From Pseudocitrobacter faecalis (GTDB taxonomy: Bacteria; Pseudomonadota; Gammaproteobacteria; Enterobacterales; Enterobacteriaceae): a DNA stretch of 64,000 nt. How positions within the stretch are numbered: the stretch's first letter is position 1; each line of letters begins with the position of its first letter. The stretch lies in contig QNRL01000004.1 of assembly GCA_003315335.1 (NCBI GenBank), forward strand, positions 62,001 to 126,000, written 5' to 3'. Shown in pieces: positions 56,523 to 64,000 of the stretch. A program made the translations under genes and the position numbers. Under the pieces are notes generated by a model that was not told where the DNA came from, ran no database searches, and worked only from the letters and a program-made list of their open reading frames with translations.

Positions 56523-57127
56523 TGGCCTCCGTTATCGAGATCTGCAACCGCGCGCTGAGCAACATCGGAAATAGCCGCAGTATTAACAGCCTGAATGAGG
56601 CGAGCAAAGAGGCGTCTCAGTGCTCACTGCATTTCGATGCGTGCCGTGATGCAGCGCTGGCGGACTTCGACTGGAACTTTGCTACTAAGCGCGTGGCTCT
56701 GGCCGACACCAATAATCCGCCGCCGGACTGGTCATTCTCATACCAGTATCCGCCTGACTGCCTTCGCATTACCGAAATTATGGTGCCAGGTATCCGTAAC
56801 CCTACGGCTGCCATGCGCATCAACTATGAGGTAGGGGCTGATACAGACGGTACCGGAAAGCTGATCTACACCGACCAGCCTCAGGCATGGCTGAAGTATA
56901 TAGCGCGCGTTACCGACGTAAACATGTTCGATGCCATCTTCATGGAGGCGCTGTCGTGGCGTCTGGCTGCTGCCATCAACATGCCGCTAACCGGAAGCGC
57001 AGATCTCGGAAACAACGCCCTGACAATGTACCGCAGCGTTATCCTTAGTGCTGGCTCGCACAGCCAGAATGAGTCGCAGGAGCCGCAGCCGCCTATGGAC
57101 GAGTTCACCGCAGCGAGGTTGTCATAA
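56522..57127 (+). CDS. Tail tubular protein A (T7 gp11-like adaptor)
   Basis: 201 residues. ICNRALSNIGNSRSINSLNEASKEASQC and FMEALSWRLAAAINMPLTGS match the gp11/gatekeeper-type adaptor family. It forms the ring between portal and nozzle. The stop shares a base with the next start. Confidence 0.88.
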   Translation: MASVIEICNRALSNIGNSRSINSLNEASKEASQCSLHFDACRDAALADFDWNFATKRVALADTNNPPPDWSFSYQYPPDCLRITEIMVPGIRNPTAAMRINYEVGADTDGTGKLIYTDQPQAWLKYIARVTDVNMFDAIFMEALSWRLAAAINMPLTGSADLGNNALTMYRSVILSAGSHSQNESQEPQPPMDEFTAARLS

Positions 57128-59592
57128 TGGCTTTCAGTTGGATCCAGCCGAGTTTTGCCGGTGGTGAGATTGGCCCGTCGCTGTACGGGCGTATCGATAT
57201 GTCAAAGTATCAGGTGGCACTGCGCAAGTGCGACAACTTTATCGTTCGGCAATATGGCGGGGTGGAGAATAGACCTGGCACGCGTTTTGTCGGCGAAGCC
57301 AAATACCCTGCGCGTAAATGTCGCCTTATCCCGTTCCAGTTCTCTACCGTTCAGACCTATGCGCTGGAGTTCGGCCACAACTACATGCGCGTTATCAAAG
57401 ACGGCGCATACGTACTGAACAGCAGCAATGTGATCTACGAACTGGCTATGCCTTATGCTGAGGCTGACCTGTTCCGCATCAAGTTTACTCAGAGTGCAGA
57501 TGTTTTGACGCTGGTTCATCCATCATATCCACCGAAAGAACTGCGCCGTTACGCGCATGATAGCTGGCAGATCGTCGACGTAACCACCAAAAACGGCCCG
57601 TTCGAAGACATCAATGTTGACGAGACAATCAAGGTGTATGCCAGCGCCAGCACCGGCACAATTACGCTGACGGCGAGCTCTGCCATCTTTGGCTCTGAGC
57701 AAGTCGGAAAACTTTTCTATCTTGAACAGCCCGCTGTTGATTCTGTTCCTGTCTGGGAGACCAGCAAAGACACAGCTATCAACGATGTTCGCCGGGCTGA
57801 CAGCAACTACTACCGGGCCAATACTGGTGGTAAGACTGGTACGCTTAGACCATCTCATACCGAAGGAATGTCCTGGGATGGATGGGGCGGTGATACCGGT
57901 ATTCAGTGGGAGTACCTGCACAGCGGTTTCGGGATAGCTCGCATCACCTCGGTGGCGGGTAACGGACTGAGCGCCACCGCAACGGTGGTGAGCTACATCC
58001 CGTCACAGGTTGTTGGTTCTGCTAACAGCAGCTATAAGTGGGGGCGATATGCCTGGAATAGCGTCAACGGCTATCCGAGCACAGTCGTTTACTATCAGCA
58101 GCGCCTGTATTTCGCAGCATCAACCGCGTACCCGCAAACCATCTGGGCAAGCCGTACCGGTGATTACAAGGACTTCGGAAAGAACAACCCTATTCAGGAT
58201 GACGATCGCATCATCTATACCTACGCCGGGCGCCAGGTAAATGAAATTCGCCATCTGATCGACGTAGGTAATCTGGTAGCGCTGACGTCAGGCGGGGAAT
58301 ATACGATATCCGGAGACCAGAATAAGGTTCTCACGCCGTCGGCCTTCTCGTTCAGTTCTCAGGGGAATAACGGTTCCAGCAACGTGCCGCCGATCTCAGT
58401 GGCAAATATCGCGCTGTTCATCCAGGAGAAGGGAAGTGTGGTCCGTGATTTGGCTTACTCCTTCGACGTCGACGGGTACCAGGGTACTGACCTGACCATA
58501 CTGGCAAACCACCTTTTCCAGAAGCGCAGCATTGTCGACTGGTCATTCTGCATAGTTCCGTACAGCAGTGCATTCTGCATTCGTGACGACGGGAAACTGC
58601 TGGTTTTGACCTATCTACGCGATCAGCAGGTGTTCGCCTGGGCTCCGCAATCCAGCGCTGGTAAATACGAAAGCACCTGTTCAATCAGCGAAGGCAGCGA
58701 GGACGCTGTTTACTTCGTGGTTAATCGTACCATCAACGGTCAGACGAAACGTTACATCGAACGCCTCTCAAGTCGCCTGTTCACTAATGATGAAGATGCA
58801 TTCTTTGTCGACTGCGGCCTTAGCTATGACGGGCGTAATGCATCGACTCGAACGATGACCATCAGCGGCGGAAGCGGTGACTGGAGTTATCAGGTTGATT
58901 ATCCGGTTACGGTAAGTGGTGGCGCGTATTTCGTTAACACTGATGTCGGTTCGCAAATTCAGTTTCCGTATTCAGAGACGGATCCAGATACCGGCGAGTT
59001 AGTGGCGAAAGAGTTGCGCGGAGACATCATCTCTTTTACGAGCAGCACGGTGGTAGTTGTGCGTTTCAACCGTAACGTCCCGGCAGTACTTCGCAGTGTG
59101 GCAACCACTAACTGGCAGATGGCCCGCCAGACTTTCAGTGGCCTGTCTCACCTGGAAGGGCAGACAGTCAACATCCTATCAGATGCCAGTGTAGAGCCAC
59201 AGAAAACTGTAACTGGTGGCGCTGTCACGCTGGAATCACCAGGCGCAGTAGTGCATATCGGGCTGCCGATCACCGCTGAATTCGAAACGCTGGACATCAA
59301 CATCAACGGGCAGGAAACGCTGCTGGATAAAAAGCAGGTCATTCCAAAGGTCACGCTAATAGTAAACGCTAGTCGCGGCATCTGGGCTACCACTCCTGGC
59401 GGAGAATGGTACGAATATCCTCAGCGTGAATTCGAGTTCTACGACGATCCAGTCGATGACGCAACCGGAAAAGTTGAGGTGAAACTCGACAGCATCTGGG
59501 ATAACAACGGGCGCGTTAAGGTTCGACAGACAGACCCGCTACCGCTATCTGTACTGGCTGTTATTCCTCGCCTGACTGTAGGTGGTAACTAA
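57127..59592 (+). CDS. Tail tubular protein B / nozzle (T7 gp12-like)
   Basis: 821 residues. WIQPSFAGGEIGPSLYGRID, the KCDNFIVRQYGGVENRPGT segment and YYQQRLYFAAS are diagnostic for the nozzle family. It builds the distal tail tube to which tailspikes attach. The stop shares a base with the next start (TAATG). Confidence 0.93.
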   Translation: MAFSWIQPSFAGGEIGPSLYGRIDMSKYQVALRKCDNFIVRQYGGVENRPGTRFVGEAKYPARKCRLIPFQFSTVQTYALEFGHNYMRVIKDGAYVLNSSNVIYELAMPYAEADLFRIKFTQSADVLTLVHPSYPPKELRRYAHDSWQIVDVTTKNGPFEDINVDETIKVYASASTGTITLTASSAIFGSEQVGKLFYLEQPAVDSVPVWETSKDTAINDVRRADSNYYRANTGGKTGTLRPSHTEGMSWDGWGGDTGIQWEYLHSGFGIARITSVAGNGLSATATVVSYIPSQVVGSANSSYKWGRYAWNSVNGYPSTVVYYQQRLYFAASTAYPQTIWASRTGDYKDFGKNNPIQDDDRIIYTYAGRQVNEIRHLIDVGNLVALTSGGEYTISGDQNKVLTPSAFSFSSQGNNGSSNVPPISVANIALFIQEKGSVVRDLAYSFDVDGYQGTDLTILANHLFQKRSIVDWSFCIVPYSSAFCIRDDGKLLVLTYLRDQQVFAWAPQSSAGKYESTCSISEGSEDAVYFVVNRTINGQTKRYIERLSSRLFTNDEDAFFVDCGLSYDGRNASTRTMTISGGSGDWSYQVDYPVTVSGGAYFVNTDVGSQIQFPYSETDPDTGELVAKELRGDIISFTSSTVVVVRFNRNVPAVLRSVATTNWQMARQTFSGLSHLEGQTVNILSDASVEPQKTVTGGAVTLESPGAVVHIGLPITAEFETLDININGQETLLDKKQVIPKVTLIVNASRGIWATTPGGEWYEYPQREFEFYDDPVDDATGKVEVKLDSIWDNNGRVKVRQTDPLPLSVLAVIPRLTVGGN

Positions 59593-60056
59593 TGATTAAG
59601 GCTCAGATCGTACCTGCAACCGCTCAACATATTGAAGCCATGCTGCCAAATGTTCGCCAGGCTGATATTGATGAATTCCTGGCGACAAATGGATGGAGCC
59701 CACGTCGCGTACTCGAAACTGGTCTGCGCACGTCAACCTTTGCCTGTGCCGGTCTGATTAATGGTGAGGTAGTTACTATCTTCGGCGTGGCACCGGCATC
59801 GATGATCGGCGGTAACGGAATCCCGTGGCTGGTGGGCACTGATGCGCTGGAGAAATACCAGCGCACCTTCCTGCGCCGCTGCGGGAAAGTGGTCAATGCA
59901 ATGCTGACTGTTTATCCGTATCTTGAAAACTATGTTGATGCCCGCAATCACACCGCGCGCATCTGGCTGCACTGGCTTGGATTCACTATTGAAGAACCAC
60001 AGCCATACGGCGCTCACGGCCTTCTGTTTCACCGCTTCCACATGGAGAGAAAGTAA
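59592..60056 (+). CDS. T7 gp13-like internal virion/maturation protein (GNAT-like fold)
   Basis: 154 residues. VPATAQHIEAMLPNVRQADIDEF, FGVAPASMIGGNGIPWLVGTD and LENYVDARNHTARIWLHWLGF match the gp13-like family with an acetyltransferase-like fold. In T7 it helps assembly of internal proteins; enzymatic activity is not shown. Confidence 0.85.
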   Translation: MIKAQIVPATAQHIEAMLPNVRQADIDEFLATNGWSPRRVLETGLRTSTFACAGLINGEVVTIFGVAPASMIGGNGIPWLVGTDALEKYQRTFLRRCGKVVNAMLTVYPYLENYVDARNHTARIWLHWLGFTIEEPQPYGAHGLLFHRFHMERK

Positions 60057-60592
60057 TGTGTGAACCCACCACAATTTTAGCCGGTGCGACGCTCGCAGCT
60101 GGCGCGCTTTCAGCTTACAACCAGTACCAGACAGGAAAGTATTCCGCTGCGGTCGCAGAGCAGAATGCAGATGTGGCTGAAGCACAGGCGCAGGACTCGA
60201 TTAACCGTGGTAATGCCCAGGCCGAGGAAGTGCGCCGCCGTAACCGGCAGGCAGCAGGGACGCAGAACGCCACTATGGGGGCTACAGGTGCAGAACTATC
60301 TTCAGGAAGTGCGCTGGATATCTTCGGCGATACAGCCCAGTTCGGTACCCTGGACGCTCTGACAACGGTAAATAATGCCCAGCGTGAGGCGTATGGCTAT
60401 CAGGTGCAATCAGCGAATTACCAGGCGCAAGCGGTATCTGCTCGTAAGCAGGGAAATATGGGAGCGATGACAACTCTTTTGACGACACCATTGCAGGCTT
60501 ATGGCGCGTACCAGATGGGCGGCGGCGGGTCAATGTTCTCCCAAAAAGCTGCTCCAATCAGCGCAGCTATTGGCACGCCAACCGGTCGTTAA
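60056..60592 (+). CDS. T7 gp14-like internal virion (ejection) protein
   Basis: 178 residues. A hydrophobic N-terminus (TTILAGATLAAGALSAY) is followed by an Ala/Gln-rich helical region with RRRNRQAAGTQNATMGATGAELSSGSALDIFGDTA, typical of gp14-type ejection proteins that form an outer-membrane pore. The start shares a base with the preceding stop. Confidence 0.85.
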   Translation: MCEPTTILAGATLAAGALSAYNQYQTGKYSAAVAEQNADVAEAQAQDSINRGNAQAEEVRRRNRQAAGTQNATMGATGAELSSGSALDIFGDTAQFGTLDALTTVNNAQREAYGYQVQSANYQAQAVSARKQGNMGAMTTLLTTPLQAYGAYQMGGGGSMFSQKAAPISAAIGTPTGR

Positions 60593-60604
60593 GGAGAAAT
60601 AAAA

Positions 60605-63133
60605 ATGCCAACGGTTCCAACAGTCACAGGTCGCCAGGTTGAGAGCAGAGGATTTCAGTCTCCAGGGTTGCAAGCTTTTGAACAACCTAATCTCGGCGAC
60701 GTTATTGCGCAGGTAGCGCCAAAAGCGATTGATGTGTTTGCACAGGCAAAGCAGCGTGCAGACGTTGCCCAGGCACAGGATGCGTCATTGCAGTTGAGTC
60801 AGGTTTCCACTGATCTGCTGACAAACCCTAATACCGGCTTGCTCAATATGCAGGGTAAGAATGCTCTCGGTAAAGGCCAGGAGTACACTCAGCAGTTCGA
60901 TGCGCAGGCCGAACAGATAGCGATGACTTTGCCAGAAGGTGCTAGAGCAGGTTTCATGAAGCAGGCACAGCAGCAACGCATTCAGTTCACCTCACAGGCC
61001 GGGCGCCATGAGATAAACCAACTTAATGCCTACGAAGAAGGGCAATTTCAGGCGACACTGGCGAACAATGGCAAGCTGGCGGCGTCAGCATATGGCGACA
61101 ATGCCAACTATGTGCTTTACAACCAGCAGACCTTCCAGCAGATCGAGACGTATGGCACCGCGCATGGCTGGAGCCCTGAACAGATTCAGGCGAAGAAAAC
61201 AGAATTCAAAGAGAAGGTTGCTGATGCATCTCTCTCCCAGTGGTCTGCAAACAATTCTGTCGAGTTCATTCAGAGTAACGGCGAACTTAGCGACACCGCT
61301 TCTGGTTCACGACGGGCTGTATTAGATGGTGTTAATTCAGGTGATGCCCGCGGAATTCGCAACAACAACCCCGGCAACCTCGAGTACAGCAAAACGAATC
61401 CATGGGTTGGCCAGACAGGTGATGATGGTCGCTTTGCGAAGTTTGAAACGCCTGAGCATGGTATTCGCGCGCTGGGCCGAAACCTTCTGTCTTACCAGCG
61501 TCAGGGTATAGATACCGTCAGCGATATCATTAATCGCTGGGCTCCTCCGTCGGACAATAACAATACTGATGCTTACATCCAGGCTGTTTGTGCGCAGCTC
61601 GGCGTAACTGCGGATCAGCAGCTTGATGCGTCCAACCCTGACACACTTAAAGCCCTTTGCGCTTCCATCATTCAGCATGAGAACGGCACCCAGCCGTACA
61701 GTGATCAGCAGCTTGCTACTGGTGTTAGCGCGGCTATTGGCTTGTCACAGTTGCCGACCAGCACCAAACGCTACACTGGCAACGCGGCATTCGACGCAGC
61801 ATCTCCTGAAGCACAGGCAACTTTTCTCCGCCAGGCTGACCAAATCCGTAAGCAACAGCAAGCCGAGTACCGCACCAGCGTAGACAGCCGGGTACGCGAT
61901 GCCAGCGCGGCATATATGCGCGGCGTGGATTTCCCGAACGCACCAACGCAGACAGACTTCCTGGCAGCCTACGGCGTCCGGGAAGGCAATCTCCGGTACA
62001 CCGAATTCAAAAACACGCAGATCGCCGGGCAATACATCGGCTCGTTCCGCAACATGCCGACCAGTAGCATAACTGCATACGTCGACCAGTTGCGACCGGG
62101 TACTGAAGAAACAGGCGAGGGATATGCATCTCGCGCGCAGTTGTTCGACCAGGTCTCGGCTGCTGCCACGAAGGTTATCAGCCAGCGCCAGAATAACCCG
62201 TTCAATGCAGCGGTAGAAATAGGGGCCTATAAGCCGATCGCCAGCAACACCCCTAACGACATCACGGCAGAGGTTGCCAACCGGTTCTCCTCTCAGGAAA
62301 GCCTGCGCAAGCTGGGCATCAATGCGCCGATCCTGTCCAGTGAGGAGGCTGCCGCACTGTCTGAACAGGTGCGCGGCACAAAAGACGTAAACCAGACCAT
62401 CAGCCTGTTACAGAGCATGGGTGAAACGCTCTCGGCTCCGGCCATGCGCCAGGTCGCGTCTGCTATTGCGCCAAACAACGCAGCAACAGCCTATTCCGCG
62501 CTGCTGCTGGGCACGCCGGATAACCAGTACGACAACAAAAAACCATCCATCGCATACAGCCAGTTCATTGGCTACAAGCCGACCATGAACAAGTACGACG
62601 TATCGAAGGTGATCCTGGCCGGTGACCAACTGCTTAACCCAACGAAAGCTATGAAGGATGCCGGGATAAATCCGGTCCACTTGCCGAGTGAAGATAAGCT
62701 TAAGCGGGCATTCGACGATCAGGTTGGTAACTCATTTGCCAATAACCCACAGGCGCGCCAGTTGAGCTATAGCCTGTTCAAAGCCGCTTACGCCGGGATC
62801 GCTTATCAGTCCGGCGACGCCTCCATGACGCGCACTGATGCAGCTAACTCTGATGTAGTGGAGAAGGCGGCGCAGTACGCAACTGGTGGGGTGTACAAAG
62901 GCTTTAACGGTGGTGATGTGGTAATGCCATTTGGCATGGATAAATCAACGTTCAAAGACCGCTACACCGTATCTGCTCAGCAGGCACTGAAGGATGCTGG
63001 GCTTAACGTCAATGCTGCTTCAAACTTCACTCCTGTGAATATTGGCAACAACCAGTACCGGCTGGTAAGCGGCAGCGGTCGTTGGGCTACGGATCCGAAA
63101 ACCAATGAAGCTATTGTCGTGAGGGTTGAATAA
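60605..63133 (+). CDS. Internal virion protein with peptidoglycan-hydrolase-like domain
   Basis: 842 residues. The N-terminal 240 residues are helical (virion-core type). Around residues 245-375 there is a domain starting DARGIRNNNPGNLEYSK, then FETPEHGIRALGRNLLSY and ADQQLDASNPDTLKALC, a pattern seen in phage structural muralytic domains. The rest is helical. It is probably ejected with DNA and locally opens the cell wall, a T7 gp15/gp16-like role. It is coupled to the next gene by TAATG. Confidence 0.85.
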   Translation: MPTVPTVTGRQVESRGFQSPGLQAFEQPNLGDVIAQVAPKAIDVFAQAKQRADVAQAQDASLQLSQVSTDLLTNPNTGLLNMQGKNALGKGQEYTQQFDAQAEQIAMTLPEGARAGFMKQAQQQRIQFTSQAGRHEINQLNAYEEGQFQATLANNGKLAASAYGDNANYVLYNQQTFQQIETYGTAHGWSPEQIQAKKTEFKEKVADASLSQWSANNSVEFIQSNGELSDTASGSRRAVLDGVNSGDARGIRNNNPGNLEYSKTNPWVGQTGDDGRFAKFETPEHGIRALGRNLLSYQRQGIDTVSDIINRWAPPSDNNNTDAYIQAVCAQLGVTADQQLDASNPDTLKALCASIIQHENGTQPYSDQQLATGVSAAIGLSQLPTSTKRYTGNAAFDAASPEAQATFLRQADQIRKQQQAEYRTSVDSRVRDASAAYMRGVDFPNAPTQTDFLAAYGVREGNLRYTEFKNTQIAGQYIGSFRNMPTSSITAYVDQLRPGTEETGEGYASRAQLFDQVSAAATKVISQRQNNPFNAAVEIGAYKPIASNTPNDITAEVANRFSSQESLRKLGINAPILSSEEAAALSEQVRGTKDVNQTISLLQSMGETLSAPAMRQVASAIAPNNAATAYSALLLGTPDNQYDNKKPSIAYSQFIGYKPTMNKYDVSKVILAGDQLLNPTKAMKDAGINPVHLPSEDKLKRAFDDQVGNSFANNPQARQLSYSLFKAAYAGIAYQSGDASMTRTDAANSDVVEKAAQYATGGVYKGFNGGDVVMPFGMDKSTFKDRYTVSAQQALKDAGLNVNAASNFTPVNIGNNQYRLVSGSGRWATDPKTNEAIVVRVE

Positions 63134-64000
63134 TGGCTGATGTATTTTCTCTGGCGCCGGAAGGCCAGGCATGGACTGATGATAAAACAGCATCCAACCC
63201 GGCGCGCCCTGAAGATTACGATCCTACGTTCTTCCAGGGTTCGATTGCAGCACCAGCGCGCGGCGTGGCGGAAGGCACTATAGGCCTAGCGCAATCAGCT
63301 GTCGGATTCAGTAAGCGCCTGATCAGTGATCCGGCATTCACCGCGAACGTGGCACCGACGGTAAATATATTCCGAGTGATGTTTCCTGATGCCGATAAAA
63401 CGCTGAATGAAACCTACGACACGATCGGCAAACAGTTGCAGGATGCGCGCGGGTATGTGAAGCCGGATGCGGGTAGCCAGGGCACAGCAGCAGAGGTTCT
63501 TTACGGTCTCGGTCAGTTTGTTCCAGCCATAGGGGCAACAATTGTTGCCGGGCCTACAGTTGGCGCAGCAACAGCATTCAGCTCTACGTATGAGCAGTCT
63601 TATCAGGATTTCAAAGGGAAGGGGGTAGACGAGTCCACGGCTCGCAACCTGGCGACACAGCAGAGCCTTTTCAACGCGGCGGGCATGGCTTTACCTGCTG
63701 CCGTAGGTGCCACGCTGGCAACGCGCATCGCCTCAGGTGTCGCAATCAACACCGGGTTCGGCGGACTTAACCGTTACTCCGTCGGAGAAACTCTGGAGGA
63801 AAAAGGCTACGCGGAGATGGCGAAACAGTACCGGGTATTCGACGGGCAGGCGATGCTGGTGGATGCGGTACTGGGTGGTGCCTTTGGTGGCGCTCATCAC
63901 CTGGCCGCGCGCAATGCTGCCGAAACTCCAGCCTCTCAGCCAGAAACTGAAGCTCCTATCCCGGCGGCTGAAGTGCAAAGCGTGCCGGATGGCGCACCGG
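63133..64000 (+). CDS. Internal virion (ejection) protein, 5' part; runs off the window
   Basis: 289 codons visible, no stop before the window end. It begins MADVFSLAPEGQAWTD. Hydrophobic, Gly/Ala-rich stretches (PAIGATIVAGPTVGAATAF at about residue 137, then PAAVGATLATRIASGVAI and LVDAVLGGAFGGAHHLAA) suggest membrane-inserting segments, as in large T7 gp16-like ejection proteins. Full length cannot be judged. Confidence 0.75.
   Translation, partial: MADVFSLAPEGQAWTDDKTASNPARPEDYDPTFFQGSIAAPARGVAEGTIGLAQSAVGFSKRLISDPAFTANVAPTVNIFRVMFPDADKTLNETYDTIGKQLQDARGYVKPDAGSQGTAAEVLYGLGQFVPAIGATIVAGPTVGAATAFSSTYEQSYQDFKGKGVDESTARNLATQQSLFNAAGMALPAAVGATLATRIASGVAINTGFGGLNRYSVGETLEEKGYAEMAKQYRVFDGQAMLVDAVLGGAFGGAHHLAARNAAETPASQPETEAPIPAAEVQSVPDGAP

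Noticed and set aside
34644..64000. CRISPR arrays, insertion sequences, transposases
   Set aside because: No regularly spaced repeats or transposase ORFs were seen; the operator palindromes are irregularly spaced and lie between genes.

Overview
The window reads as an enterobacterial chromosome, most likely Salmonella enterica, with the left half of a prophage at its right end. The housekeeping genes are close in length and sequence to their E. coli K-12 counterparts. Two accessory loci point to Salmonella: a DMSO-reductase-like operon between pbpC and ndk, and a sinH-sinI-ratA cluster (the CS54 island neighbourhood) between yfgJ and xseA. No database search was possible, so the species call rests on remembered gene order.

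Host part (1-34643). It opens inside yfhM (bacterial alpha-2-macroglobulin), followed by pbpC. Next is a DmsABC-like anaerobic oxidoreductase operon with a polyferredoxin; its catalytic subunit carries a one-base frameshift. Then come ndk, rlmN, rodZ, ispG, hisS, yfgM, bamB, der and yfgJ. The surface locus encodes an inverse-autotransporter barrel (SinH), an exported protein sharing SinH's C-terminal domain (SinI), and the repeat protein RatA. shdA and ratB, which lie between ratA and xseA in S. Typhimurium as I recall, are absent. The host part ends with xseA (reverse) and the guaBA operon.

Prophage part (from about 34650 past the window end). It is inserted just after guaA and resembles the epsilon15/phiV10 group of temperate podoviruses. 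From the left it has: integrase; a leftward early operon (exonuclease, RecT, AlpA-like, PerC-like, Dam-like methyltransferase); a repressor/Cro switch; a rightward early operon (C5 methyltransferase, DnaT-like replication protein, nuclease-fold protein, D12 methyltransferase, small accessory genes, an SOS-box UmuD-like gene); then terminase, portal, scaffold, capsid, tail-tube and internal virion genes. Lysis and tailspike genes would lie beyond the end.

The most unusual features are in the prophage. (1) A gene-poor stretch of about 0.6 kb between terminase and portal looks like a large, highly structured, minus-strand noncoding RNA with its own promoter and terminator. (2) A 17-bp palindrome, TTACC-N5-GGTAA, recurs about 12 times, always between genes, at the int, leftward, cI/cro, rightward, terminase and ncRNA transcription starts, which suggests direct multi-operator repression. 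(3) The C5 methyltransferase gene contains a 295-codon overlapping reading frame with its own Shine-Dalgarno. (4) A small leftward gene sits directly behind two intrinsic terminators.
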